Shown piece after piece: positions 42,574-54,200 of a stretch of 64,000 bases of DNA. The position numbers and the translations under genes are program-made. Every line of letters begins with the position of its first letter. The first letter of the stretch is position 1. The notes under the pieces are model-generated. The model was not told where the DNA came from. It saw only the letters and a list, made by a program, of their open reading frames with translations, and did no database searches. This stretch comes from Isochrysis galbana (Eukaryota > Haptophyta > Isochrysidales > Isochrysidaceae), in contig CM030931.1 in NCBI GenBank assembly GCA_018136815.1, positions 6,778,399 through 6,842,398 on the forward strand. Reading direction: 5' to 3'.

Positions 42574-43678
42574 AAGCATCGGAATCGACGGCCTGGTGCC
42601 TCTGTAGTCTTCATGTCTGGTCTTGTTCGTACCTTGGGAGCAACCCTCCGCTAGGTTTGTCGGTTTGTCCTTCATTATTCACTCACGCTTCATGCTGCAT
42701 GTTTGTGCTCGGTCGAGACTTGGTGTTGGTGTCCGGGGTCGCCCCTTCTTAGCGTTGGTGTTCGGTCGGGCGTCGTAGTCACCGTGCGAGCGTGCAAGCA
42801 GCAAGGGCAGAGCGCATCGTGGACATCCCAGTTGCGAGCGCCTGATAGTTGGTTGACGCCCGCATCACCAGCCAAAAAAAACCTCTTAATGCGCGCGCGA
42901 CCCTGCAAGTGCAAGCCTAATTTGCAGCCACGTCCGCTTCCCTTATCACTCCATCCACTCGCTTTGCAGCTCATCCCCTTGTGCTCTACTCAGTTAGGGG
43001 CTTTGTGTACGGGGTTTCCGGTGGCAGGCGGTGTGGGCCGATCCCCGATGGTCTACCTAGTGTCTAGTCCTTCGCTCCCTCTTGCGCCATCTGGCTATCG
43101 GCCGCTTAGTGTTTGCTTCTTGTTGGTCTACATACCGGGCTTTCGGAGTCACATTGTGTACATGGTAGTGAACTCTCGCCCTATGCCGTGCAGGTTCGGC
43201 CTAGCCCCCCTCCTTCCCCCCCCCTCCCCCCGCTTGCTCACTCTCCCCCCTCCCCCGCCTCCCCCCTCCGCCCCTCCCCCCCCCTTCCTCTCGGTCCACC
43301 TCCAATGACCAATGAGACCGCTTGAAGAGTCTAGCTCAGTTGGACTTAGTTAGATAGACGTTAGATCAGCTGGAGGCACGTGTGCGGAACGCCTCCCCCC
43401 CCCCCCCCCCCACCTCCGCCCGCCCCGCCTCCCCCTTGCAGCCAGCCGCCACCCCCCTGTTCCCCCACTTGCTTGCAAGAAGCACGAGCCTTCACACGCC
43501 GAAATCCCACATGTTTTACGAGTCACGAGTCTTCTGAGCAATATCTTAGCCTTCAGGCCAAAGGTTTAAGCTCAGCAGCACGCCTTTTAAAATAAAACCG
43601 CTGACCCGATACCACCCATGGCCTCGTACAGCAACACAGAGCACACAGCGGCAAACGGAAACAGAAGCGGGCTCGCAA
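42574..43678. other. Spacer between convergent Harbinger-type genes
   Basis: No gene is seen. The stretch probably holds both 3' untranslated regions. C-rich runs lie at 43205-43290 and 43394-43412. Confidence 0.4.
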
Positions 43679-44961
43679 TTAAAAAGGACCGCCAGCCATG
43701 TATGCCTCCAGAGGTGGCGGCTCCATCCCGAACTTACTACTCACAATGCTACCATACAAGCAAGTGTGCATGTTTGTAAGCATGTTGGCAACACGAAGGT
43801 AAGCGCCGACATCACGACGCAGAAGTTGTTGCCCGCGCCCTAGGTCGAACCAAGGCCACAGGTTAGCCACCTTTCCGAAGCCCCACTCGGCGCTGACACG
43901 GAAGGGGCTCATTACGCTGTTGAAGAAAGCCTGCCATCCAATGAGATGTCCCCGGTACATTCTATAGAGGTAAGCGGACATGGGGTATGCCGAGTCGCCA
44001 TTCAAGCAATAAATACGGCCAGAAGACGCACAACACAGTTGCATGACCTGCAGCAAGCCGGACATGTGCAGAACGAAGGAATCGTGTCGTGAACCGTGCA
44101 CTGGGCCATAGGCCCAGGGCTGCATGCCATTTGGAAACACAACTCCTTGAACTTTCACGCCATGACACCGTTTATGGCCCGAGAAGTAAATGCCCTGTGA
44201 ACGCACAGGTCGTGCAACCGGCCACAACTTGCCATCTATGAAACCAATCATGTTAGACACGGGCACCCCTGCAGACGCAAGCGAGGCGGCAAACGCAGGG
44301 AAGCAGGGGGTGAAGGCAGAGAAGCCGCGGGAATCTAGGAGATGAGGGAAGGTGAGGTGAATGTGTTGGATCACAGCATGGTGTGCTGCCGAAATGGCTG
44401 CCTCGCTTCGTCCTGTCTCCCAAGCGAGAGAGGCTGCAGCTCCTACAACAAGCACAGGGTGCAAGAGGTTAAATGCATGCGAAAAAAAACAGAAAGGAAA
44501 ACGGCGTTTCGTTGGTGACCGCCTCCCGCGGTCTCACCGGGAGTTCGAAAGCGCCGGAGGGTGATGAGTGCTGCCTCTTCGCCGCGCATTACGTATCCAC
44601 CGCGCAGACGCATACCAGGCGGCAGGCGCAGCGCGGAGATGAAGCGTCGGAGATCCGGAAGACGCACGCCAAAGCGCACATACACATCCCTTGCGAACAC
44701 ATCTTCGCCTACGCCCGACTCCGCCGCCTCGCGCTCCAGTCGAGCGACCGAAAGGCGCTTGGGGCCAATGCGCGTCTTCATTGAGCGACCGAGGGGGTCA
44801 GCAGCAACGGCAAGGAGGACGACCTCCTCGCCGTCGTCGCTTTCGGCGGATGAGCTCTCGAGGAGCTCATCCCACTGTCGATCCTCGTCCGCTGCGATTC
44901 CTAGCGCGAGCGCCAGTTCGGCGTCCTCCAGCTCCCGCGCCGTGAAGGGGCGGGTAGGCAT
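43679..44961 (-). CDS. PIF/Harbinger transposase (DDE_Tnp_4 type)
   Basis: Exons on the minus strand are 44961-44538 and 44442-43679 (395 residues), joined in phase at RRFRTP-G-AAASLAW. The N-terminal part (residues about 60-140, RLPDLRRFISALRLPPGM) matches the region before the catalytic core in HARBI1-like proteins. The DDE triad is visible: Asp211 in GFIDGKLWP, Asp291 in GDSAYPMSAYL, Glu327 in SAEWGFG. The usual conserved neighbours QGIYFSGHKRCHGVKVQ and YGPVHGSRHDSF are also present. The frame is open throughout, so it may be active. The start at 44961 (MPTRPFTARE) is preferred over an upstream ATG at 45057. Element ends were not found. Confidence 0.82.
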
Positions 44962-45927
44962 CGCCGCACGCTGTCGCAACACACGCGGGAACCCAGGGAG
45001 AGGTCGGGAAGAGAGCGGGGACGTCGGTTCACCACACTCACTGTAACAACGAGACAACTTATATTCTGGTAGACGGCAGCCATTGGAAAGTCATCAGAAA
45101 AACGTGAACAGGACATTTGAGGGATAGAGCAGAAACATATAGGAAGGGATGTGGTCTCGCAACAGATCGAGCGACGGACCAGAACAGCGAAATTGGAGCG
45201 GGGCGCAGTGAAACCCGTCGCGGTCCGCAGGTCTTTTGTAAAAGTTGGCTTTCCACGGGTTTCACCGCGACTCGAGCAAGTGAAACCACAACAGTTAAAC
45301 CGAAGTGGAACCCCCGCAAAAAACCTCTAATATTAAAATGTTTGTTTTTGCTCCTTGGTGTCGTCCTCCTGCGGAGAGACGCCCCCCCCCCCCCCCGGTG
45401 TAAGATATTTGACGAGCGGCCGCTTGACACCTTGGTTGGGCGCCCGGAACGCGCCCCTCCTGCCTCCCCTTCCTCCTCCTCACGAAGAACATTATTTGCG
45501 ACGTCGTCGATTGCGACGGCGATCGGCAATGCAGCCGGAGGGGCGTCTGGGTCACGCGCGGGCTGGGGCGACCTGCGGCGATATGGATGTTGGGGTTGTG
45601 CATGCCCCTGGCTCTGACGCCACTCTCGAGACGTCTCGACGTCATGGTCATGGAGCTGTAGTGGTAGTGGTAGTGGGGCTGTGGGGGTTGCGAAGAATAC
45701 CGTGCCAGGCTTCAACGCGCGCTCAGGAATTTGCTAGGCACGGAGTATTTAGTAGAGTGTAGAGTGTACAGTGTGCCTTTTCCTCCGTCGGAGTCTGCCC
45801 GATTTACTACTTACTAGTATTATTGTTGGGAACCTACTCCCTAGTCCGTCGACCTTCGCACACGTCCGTCGACCTTCGACCTTGGCACATGCGAGGACGC
45901 GAGGACGGACCCGAAGCACTAGAGTAG
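44962..45927. other. Intergenic
   Basis: No supportable gene. A C run of about 14 lies at 45384-45398. The stretch probably contains the outer part of the Harbinger element, whose inverted ends I could not identify. Confidence 0.35.
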
Positions 45928-45934
45928 TATAAAG
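45928..45934 (+). promoter_or_regulatory. TATA-like box upstream of Notum-like gene
   Basis: TATAAAG lies 76 bases before the ATG at 46004, with a GA-rich leader between them. Spacing fits a core promoter. Confidence 0.45.
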
Positions 45935-46003
45935 GACTAGAGCTAGTAGGATTATCCTGCTGGGACAAAGATCACTAGAGAGAGAGGGGGAGGGGGGAGG
46001 GGG

Positions 46004-48352
46004 ATGGAGGGTACGGAGGCAGCGCTCGTGCGGCTGAGCGCGAGCGCGGCGGCGACAGCGGGCGCGCTCTGCCTCGACGGCTCGCCCGGCGCCTTCTACT
46101 ATCGCGGCGGTACTCGCCGCCTCCTCGTCTACCTCGAGGGGGGCGGCGAGTGCCGGACAGCTGAGGAGTGCGCTGGATGGCGGGGTGGCTCAGGGCCTTC
46201 GAGTGCGGCCTTCCCGCCATCGCGAGCGCTGCGGCACGGCGAGCTCTCGACGGACCCGCTGGTCAATCCGCTCACCCACGACTGGGCCAAGCTCATCCTT
46301 CCCTACTGCAGCGCGGACATGCACTCAGGCACGCGCACTTCGCCGTCCGTGTCACTTGGTGGCGCATTCTTTGGTGGGCACAACATTATTGTCGCCTCGC
46401 TCCGGGCGCTTCGTGAGCTTCCCAGCTACACCCCACCCTCCTTCGTACTCGTCACTGGCTCCTCGGCCGGGGGCATTGGCGCCCTGCTGCATGCCGACTT
46501 CTTCTCGGCTCAGTGGCCACAGGCAACGGTCAAGGTGTCCCCGTCTGCGGGCTTCTTCTACGCAGGTGGGGTCCTTCCACTGGACTGCCGCGCTGTTGGG
46601 GCGCTGCTCGCGCGGCTCGCTTCGCTCCGGTGGGGTATGCCATCCCGTGGCACCCAACTTATGTCTGGAATCCCCATATGGCCAATCAGGCGTCTCTTCC
46701 CTGCGCGATTGGCGCTCCAACATTTCCACACCGGTATCCTCCCTTGGCTTCCCTAGCGAATGGGCCCCTTACGTAGACGAGTCGTGTGCTGCGGCTGTCG
46801 GTCCCAGGCAGGCACGTCGCTACATGCTCGCCCCACGCAAAATGACTAGGCCTATGTGCACCATGCTGACATGCCGCCGTATACCTACTGGATCCTCGCG
46901 CCCGTTGCCCACTCATGGCCACAACCGTGCAGGCGCTAGCCATGTGCACGGACGCCCACTTTGCGATCCGGCATATCCGCACGCCGCTCTTTATCCGCGA
47001 GAACCTCTTCGACAAGGCTAAGCTCGCGAATTGTGGCTTAGACTCTCGCGGGCCGCTGGCAGCCGACGGTGTTGAATACCTCAAGGTGTGCTCGCCCCCC
47101 AGTTGTGGTCAGGTCCCCGTGCGAGCCATGCCTGGTCCTACCAAAGTGACGACGCAGACGAGGTGTTGATCAGTTGCTGGCACCCGTCGCCACGAAACTT
47201 CAAGGCTCCTCGCTGAGGTGCCCTGTTTCACACGTGTGATTACAAGCCCCCTATTGATGTTTGGATGGTGGGAGCGATGGACGTGTGATGGCCGAGACCA
47301 ATCATAGACCTTGCTCCATACGGAGGCATGCAGTTGCAGGAGCATGGCCTTCACACGTTGTTTTGCCAACCCTAAACGACGCACAGACGTGGGGCCAGTG
47401 GATGCGTACTCAATTGTTAGAGCTCGCCACGATGCCATTTCATGCTAACGAATCGGGCTACTTCGCTCCATCGTGCTTGGACCATGGTGAGAATCTAGAG
47501 CTCGAGACGGCGCCTCGAGTCGGCGGCGAGTTTCTCGTGAATGCCCTTGGCGACTGGCTGTTCAAGAAGGGGAGCGACGAATTGTGGATGGGAGGCACCA
47601 GCGTGAGAGACGCTGTACCTGGGTCTGTGAGGCAGAACAGCACGATGCACGGTGCGATTTCGAGGCTAGGTCCTCCAGCTTCAAGCCCATTCTCGGAGGC
47701 TCAAGCTCGGGCCACCATTGGGGCGCATGACCTGCGTCGATCATTGCTCGAGGTCGCCCGGGCACGTACACCTTCGGCGCATGTGAACTGGGCCAGTAGC
47801 TGGGACACCCATGTCGTACGTCGCAAAGGCGTGTTGACCCCGCCGCGCCTTGCGGACGGCTGTGGCGATCTGCCCTGCACACCCGCTGGACTAGGTGTGT
47901 GCAATCATTTGCCACCTGATCCACTTACGACTGCTTGTCGTCGGGCTCTAATGAGTGAATGCCCTGATCTTGAGGAGAAGGTACGCGCCTCGACGGGGTT
48001 CTTAGCTGCACGCCCTGTTATACGCGTCTCTCTATGCTGCGCTGGGTGGCCATCAGCCGCATAGTCCTCTCGCTGCGACCGCTCTCCTAGCATCCTTATG
48101 TGGGTTCTTGGTCTGCATGCCACCGATGAGGCCGCTTGCACATTGTTTGATGAAGGCTCAGAATCACGTGCCGCTCATCGCCGTAGTGGTCCCTTGTCGT
48201 CGCAGGGTTGGATGTGTGATGCTTGCGTTCGCGGCCATGCCAAAGAGCTGCGTGAAGGTGGCTGTCCGAGCCATGGAGCACCAGTACTCGAATGGTGGTG
48301 CGATGGTAGCGGTAGGCCGAAGGGGCACCACGTGTGCGACCTTAGCCTGTAG
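46004..48352 (+). CDS. Pectin acetylesterase/Notum-family carboxylesterase
   Basis: Exons are 46004-46565, 46690-46811, 46933-47085, 47387-47980 and 48206-48352 (525 residues). This family de-acetylates plant pectin (PAE) or removes palmitoleate from Wnt (Notum). Family motifs are in order: ALCLDGSPGAFYYRGG, LVYLEGGGEC, KLILPYCSADMHSG, the nucleophile elbow TGSSAGGIGALLHADFF, SAGFFYAG, IRTPLFIRENLFD (catalytic Asp region) and APSCLDHGEN (catalytic His). The Ser-Asp-His triad therefore appears complete. No strong signal peptide is evident at the chosen start. The second intron uses a GC donor (GCACGT). The last 120 residues form a Cys-rich tail (DGCGDLPCTP, SECPDLEEK, WMCDACVRGHAKELREGGCP) not typical of the family. 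In an alga the substrate is more likely a wall or matrix polysaccharide than a Wnt-like lipid. Confidence 0.82.
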
Positions 48353-48574
48353 AACTTGCAGCCTTTCCCTCTAACCATGTTCATGTCACTCACGTAGCCA
48401 TCCTGATGCTGTCCTGAGTCTCCTCCTGGTCTCCTCCGCGCGAATAGCGTGTTGCATGGTCGCATCCCCTCCCGCCTGCTTCCTCTTCCGCGTCGGCCGA
48501 TTGGATGCTTAGTCCCGGGCTGGCCTTGTGGGCAGCTTGTAGACTACGTACTGAGGGACGTTCGATTGGCTTAA
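48353..48574. other. 3' flank of Notum-like gene
   Basis: Probably 3' untranslated region. No further gene is seen. Confidence 0.35.
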
Positions 48575-48840
48575 GATGCATGTTACCCCCCAGGAGCCAA
48601 CGCCCCCCAGGAGCTCTCGGGGGGCCCCGACAGCTATCGGGGGGAAATTTTTTCCCGATCGCCAACAGCCCCACCGAGAGCTACCGGGGGACCGAGAAAA
48701 TCCCCCGAGAGCTATTGGGAGATTGCTCCCCGGTAGTACTCGGACACCTGGCTCGTCAGGCATGGCGGGATTCCGGGACGGAAAAGTTGTGTCCAATCAG
48801 CTAGTGGGGTTGGCTAGGATATAACTTCTACTACTATATA
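48575..48840 (+). mobile_element. Retroposon S2 family copy
   Basis: It starts with CCCCCCAGGAGCCAACGCC, has several GAGAGCTATCGGGGG-like motifs and ends GGGTTGGCTAGGATATAAC followed by an AT-rich tail. The 3' part matches the minus strand of 26317-27193 and 58333-58560. The 5' part matches 61370-61560. Confidence 0.65.
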
Positions 48841-49124
48841 TCATTAATTATTTTATATTTTGGTGTATAAGTATAAGGGGAGGTGTCTTAGTGGGGTCTT
48901 GCTTCGCTCTTCCGCTAGCTTCAGGGCCTGTAATTTAACGTTAATACGACGATTTTGCTGTTGAACAGCGTCTCAAGGGAGGTGTTAATCTAGCCCCTCA
49001 AAGAAGGTGTTAATCATGGTGTTAATCCTACCCATATTTATAATGTGTAATCTATATATAGAACCCCCTATATACCTCCCCCCCCCCCCCCCCCCCCCCC
49101 CCCGCCCTTCTCCTCGGAGCGCGC

Positions 49125-49706
49125 ATGTCGGACCGCGGCTCCCCGCCCTTGCTGCGACCTCCGCCAGCCAAGGAAACCGGCGTGCTCACCTGGGAGTTCC
49201 ACGGCGGCGAGGATGGCTCCGACATCTCGAGGCGGCGTGGAACCCAGCGTTGCCTTGTAGGCGACCTGGTTGTTCATGAGGTCTTTGCGATGCGCTACAA
49301 AATATTGAGGCTCGAGGGCGCGTACGCCACCTTGCTGGGCGACGATGGCAACGAGACGACCTGCACCGTCAACCACGTGTACGTGCTCGCAAACCGTTCG
49401 CAGCGAGTGCCACGGGCGGTGCCGAAGCCCGCTGCCCGCCGAGCAGGCGTAGGGCAGCAGTCATTAGCAATGGCGTTTGGCTTGGCAGGCCTGGCGGTGG
49501 GCGCCGCTACACCTTCGAGCAGCTCCAGCTGCAGCCGTGGCCGAGGTGGAGGGCCAGATGGCTCGAAAGCCGTTGCCACAAGGACTGGAGCGAGCACCGC
49601 ATCCGGTCAGCGAGGTGGGGCTGCAGCGGAGTCGGAGACAGGGAGAGGCAGGAGAGGCCAGGGGCACTGCCCCAGCCTCCACTGCCCCCTGAGCTGCCCC
49701 AGCTAG
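49125..49706 (+). CDS. Unrecognised reading frame
   Basis: A 193-residue frame preceded by a C run of more than 20 at 49079-49102. The first 95 residues look like a folded segment (KETGVLTWEFHGGEDG, DLVVHEVFAMRYKILRLEG, TTCTVNHVYVLAN). The rest is Ser/Gly/Ala-rich and overlaps sequence shared with retroposon S2 and repeat R1. No family is recognised. It may be a remnant of a mobile-element protein. Confidence 0.25.
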   Translation: MSDRGSPPLLRPPPAKETGVLTWEFHGGEDGSDISRRRGTQRCLVGDLVVHEVFAMRYKILRLEGAYATLLGDDGNETTCTVNHVYVLANRSQRVPRAVPKPAARRAGVGQQSLAMAFGLAGLAVGAATPSSSSSCSRGRGGGPDGSKAVATRTGASTASGQRGGAAAESETGRGRRGQGHCPSLHCPLSCPS

Positions 49707-49714
49707 CCCTCTGG

Positions 49715-50235
49715 GGGGCCCCGAGGGGCCCCCCCGAAGGGGGCCATGGCGCGCGCATGCGACACACGCCCGCAGGAGAGCGAAGAGAACGACGGAAAAT
49801 GAACGACAAAAAAAACGACGTGATCTGGCCCGCAAATAGGTAAGATAACCGCCCGTTTGCGATATACTAACGGGTTGACACCCCGCGCGGCGGACAGACA
49901 CCGCGAAAGAGCGGCAGCAAACGAAGAAGGGCCGCAGGGCGGGGGCCGAGACTCCCCGAGGACACGATAAGATGGTTTCAAAGGGCGTTTACGCTTGTCT
50001 GCCACAGGAACACCCAACAACAGGTCTGCCCCAGCCCACCCCTTGCGCTTGGCCCGTCGTAGTGCACGCGGCCCCCCCCCCCGATACCAAAGACAAAGGA
50101 ATGAAGGGGGTCGTGTAAAGGGAGTGAGTGTTCTGGGGTATAGGCGATGGCATGAGTCGGTACCTCGGTACCGTGAGTGCGTGGTCCTTTATAGCTAGCG
50201 GTAGTAGCCTGAATCTTCAGATGTTTCTTTTTTTA
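49715..50235 (-). repeat. Dispersed repeat R1, subfamily B, long copy
   Basis: About 520 bases matching 54886-55412 in inverted orientation from end to end: an A-run with AACATCTGAAGATTCAGG, GCACTCACGGTACCGA, a G run, GGGCCAAGCGCAAGGGG, CCTGTTGTTGGGTGTTCC, and a terminal CGCGCGCCATGGCCCCCTTC block. It follows directly on an open frame (50217-50729) whose last codons (KKRNI) use the first bases of the repeat. Confidence 0.75.
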
Positions 50236-50729
50236 AGTGTCGCTATGGTTCTTTCCACGGTAGATTGGATGGAGGGTGTTTTTTTGGCGCGTGTTTCCTC
50301 CCTCATGAAGGTGGCGACGACCGCTTTCGCGTTGGCGTTGGCCCATTCATCGGCTAGATCGCCGCCATTGAGCGCGTTTTCCTTTGCTCTTCGGAGGAGG
50401 AGTTCGACCAACTTCATAGCTTCCGCTTCGCGGATGATTTCTGCGTTGATGGGCAGGTCGTAGTTGCGGTTTGGGTTGGGTTGTAGCTCGGCGTCTCGAA
50501 CGCAGCAAGTGCAGCGGTAGGTGGTCTGAGGCCGCCTTTCCTGTGAATAGGTCCGGGCTAGGCTAGGGGCTGCATAGAGAAACGCGGGGGATCCCCCCCG
50601 TGGCTGCGGGGCAAGCGACTCCCGGGGGATACCGGAAAGGGAGGGAGGAGGACTTCTGAGGTGGGTCTTCGGCCGAAATGGATCTTCGGGCAGGACCTCG
50701 TCGATATGTTTCTTTGGCTGCCGGCCCAC
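50217..50729 (-). CDS. Possible C-terminal part of an R1-associated element protein
   Basis: A 170-residue frame. Its C-terminal half (LPINAEIIREAEAMKLVELL, RRAKENALNGGDLADEWANA) is a plausible helical segment. The N-terminal half is Pro/Arg-rich. It ends exactly at the A-run that starts every R1 copy, so R1 may be the 3' untranslated part of a larger element and this its protein end. No family is recognised. Confidence 0.35.
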   Translation of the reverse strand: MGRQPKKHIDEVLPEDPFRPKTHLRSPPPSLSGIPRESLAPQPRGGSPAFLYAAPSLARTYSQERRPQTTYRCTCCVRDAELQPNPNRNYDLPINAEIIREAEAMKLVELLLRRAKENALNGGDLADEWANANAKAVVATFMREETRAKKTPSIQSTVERTIATLKKRNI

Positions 50730-51230
50730 CCATATCAGCTTGGGCTCTTCTAGAGGCGTCCGTTGAGTTGCCGAAGTGTGCCGCTTTGCATAGTGCGGTG
50801 AATCTCTCTATCATTCTGCGTAGGACGTGTTCGCTACTGAAGTTGATCTTATCAAAATGAATTCTATGAAAGTCGGTGAGGAATGTATCTCCACGCTAGT
50901 AGATACAATATTTCTCTTGAGTGGGGCGAGGGGGTGTTGGGGAGGATGAAAAGCCTGTTAAGGGCTTGTTCAGCAGAAGTGGTTGTGTCTGTGTGCGCGG
51001 GTTGGTAGTACATAAGTCAAATTGGTGTGGCAAGTAACACAGAGGAAGGGAAAAGTGGTGAGGGAGCAGAACGCGAATCATGGACCTTGGCATCGGATCG
51101 CATAATAAACGTCGACAAGGAGCGCGCAAAACGAGATGAGGGAAGGCGAAAGAATAAGAGTCATTAGCTGAGGGAACAACAACAAGCTTGCTCACGCCAT
51201 AAGTTGTAAGCCATGCTTGGCCAACTCTTT
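50730..51230. other. Intergenic
   Basis: Nothing recognised. It probably includes the 3' untranslated region of the minus-strand fusion gene. Confidence 0.35.
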
Positions 51231-54200
51231 TCACAGCTCATCTTTTGCTAAAGCTAGAGTCTGTGGCGCTTGTAGCCGCTGCTGGTGTCTCTGGAGCTCG
51301 GAGAGCACATAGCCCGCAGGCCTTCCCGAGCGGTTGGTATCCGTGCCGCAAAACAACACAATGATGTAGCGCACGCCCTTCGTGATCATGCGTCCACCGT
51401 GCTGCACTTTCGATGGGAAGAGAACGATATGGCCTGCAGCGCTACCATCGAGAGAGCGCTCTAGTTTCGGGAACCACGTGCCACCTCCCTCGTACTCATC
51501 GGGGTCATTGAGCATGATCGTGAAGGAAAGTTGCCCCTGATCCGCGTGCGTGGGCAACTCGGCTTGCGCGCCGGCTGAATAGCGTACGAGAAAGGCGTCC
51601 AAAACACGCAACTTATTGGGGTGATCCGTCGCGTTCGGATATCGCGAGAGGAGCGCCGGAAACAGCTTGGTTGCGAGCGCGGTGTTGAACCAAGGCAGTA
51701 AATGAGGCAGCTTCGCCAAGGGGACGTCAGTTGTTGGGACGGAGTAGTGCCGGTCGGTCGTCCAGCCACCATTGCGCTCCGCCCACGCCTCAGCTGTCTG
51801 AATGGCGTCTGCACACTCCTCGCGCGAAAGCAAGGGCTTTCGGGAGATCCAAGCAGAAGGCGTGGCGCCAAAAACGTCCTCTCCCATGTGGATGTCTGAA
51901 GAAGCGGGGCTATCAGAGTAGGATCCCTCGGGGAGGACGACGCGCTCGAAGTCTTCGTCTGAGAAGGAGGCGCGGCCAGCCTTGTCGACGGCGGCTTCGG
52001 TAGAGGAAGGAGCAAATGTTCGCCATGTGTCCGCCTCATGCAAGAGTTTGGGGTTCCGTGGTGACCGGCGGAGACCCTCTGTGTAGCAAAGCTCGGATTC
52101 TGCCAGCTCCCTACGGGCGACCCATAGATAGGACGATGAGTAGCGGGAACAACATCGACCATCAGGGCCAGCAATGGGATGCAAGGCGGTGGTAGAAAGA
52201 CGCCGCCTCAAATGCCTCCCATGACCCCACATGAGTCATGGCCCCCCCGTGGCCCGCAAAGCCACTGCAGAGCAACAGGTCGCCTTAGCCCGCGTTAAAC
52301 CACAGGGAGACTACTCACCCGGCAAAGAAGAGTGACGTTCCGAGGTCGTACCACGTGTCGCCGTCTGAAGGTGCGAGCGCAAGGGCACGGAGAAAAGCGT
52401 CGTTTGCCGCATCCTGACATTCCAGCCGGGTGGCGTGGCGTGCTGCCGACGGCATACCCTCGCGCATTGCCGCAACATGCTTCGTCAGGCGCTGACCGCG
52501 CATTTGAAGCGCGGGTGCTGACGTGTTGCTAAGGACGGCGCGTGCGCCACTCGCCGTGGGGTTGTCCGGATGTCGAGCCTCGAAGAACGCGAGTGCTTCT
52601 GCGGCCGCAGCGTCCATCCCTGAGCTGTAGAGCAAAGAAATGTAGGACATGAGCGCTGTTGGGCAGTCGGGATCCGACCGCGTTGCCCGCTCGAGCAAGG
52701 AGACTGCCACCGTCGCATCTACCTCACCGATCTCTTGTAATTCTCCTGCGGCCGCTTGACATTCCAGCGACTCGAGCCTGCCTGGGCCAGCTACTGCGGG
52801 CGCTGCAACGCGGGCCATCCCCGAGCTGCCGAGTTCCGAGCACGCGGCCAATCGCACACCCTCGGGAACTGTGGACAACAACGACGCGGGACAAATGTGC
52901 ACGTCCGCACCTCCGAACCCGGCTGCATTGCTCTCCCAGACCATGGCGCCGCCTTCCGCCTGCGCGACATGGCGCCCGCTCTCGTCACCGTCACCGCCAC
53001 CGGTACCGCCCACGCCCCCACCATCCCGAAGACTGAGCTCTGATGCGCCAACAACGTCGCGCTCATCGGCGCCGGTTCGCTGCATGGAGAGCGCGCCGCC
53101 CCGCCAGCTCGCGCTGTTGCGACGGAATTCTGTGCGCCTGAGCGAGACCCGCGCTCCGTCAAGCGCCGCAATGGCACCGCCGGACCCGAAGGTTGCGCGG
53201 TTGCGTTCGAAGACCGAGTCTGCTGCGTGCATCGAGGAGCGCGGCAGCAGAAGAACGGACCCACCACTTGAGAGGACAGTTCGGCCACCCATGAGATGGA
53301 CACGTGTTAGGGACAGAGAGCCTTCGAGCAGGAAATGGCGAGAGAGTCCCGCCGCATCCAACGTGAGCCTCCCTTGCAATCCCCCTGTTGCTGCCACGGC
53401 AGGATCGTCTTGTGCGCTGATGACGACGGAGAGCCCCTTCGGCACGTGGAGTCCATGCGCCCCACAACTAAAGCGCACTTCCAAGCCTGCTGGGGCTTGG
53501 ACAGTGCAGACACCACGGTCTGCGCGCGGCCGGCCATACTTGTCCTCGCCACCCGATCCAATGGCGAACGGCGCAAGTGGCGGCGCACAAAGCGATAGGG
53601 AAGCGCAGGGGCCGCCCTTGAGGGCGGCGATCGCTGCAGCCTCCTTCTTGTTAGGCTTTTGAGCGGCATAGGAAGATTTGCGCTCTGCGTCACAAGCCAT
53701 CCGAAGGTTGGGCGGAATGGACACACCGGGGTTGAGGAGTAGGGCGGCGTCCAACAGCTCACAAGTTGTAGGCGAGGTACTCGGTACACCGCCTTGGTCA
53801 GCTGTTGGCGTGCCACCGAGGGACGCCATCACTGATGCATGCTCAAGCAGCGTCACCGCCATCCATGGATGCGTCTCAGAAGCATCACGCCAGGCAGCCA
53901 ATACAACCTCAGGGGCCTCACCCAAGCGAGTGGCCGCGCGTGCACGGGCAAGGAGAGCCTGCTGTGCGTGCGGATCGGAGGAAACGGCTGCCAAATACGC
54001 TTCACTCGCACGTTGGAAGGAGCCTGCTGCCTCCCATCCAGCTCCCTGCTCAAGCCGAGTCGCCAGATTAGAGGGCTTGAGCGCCGCCGCGACATCAAAC
54101 GCGAGCGCGGCCTCCTCCGCGCGTGCTGGACCCTGCGTGCTAATGACTTTGGCCAGAAAGAACGCGGCATCCCAGGCTTTCGGCTCAATCTCGAGCGCTC

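Noticed and set aside
45059-45715. 218-residue minus-strand frame
   Set aside because: Low-complexity, with an overlapping plus-strand frame of equal quality; no motif.
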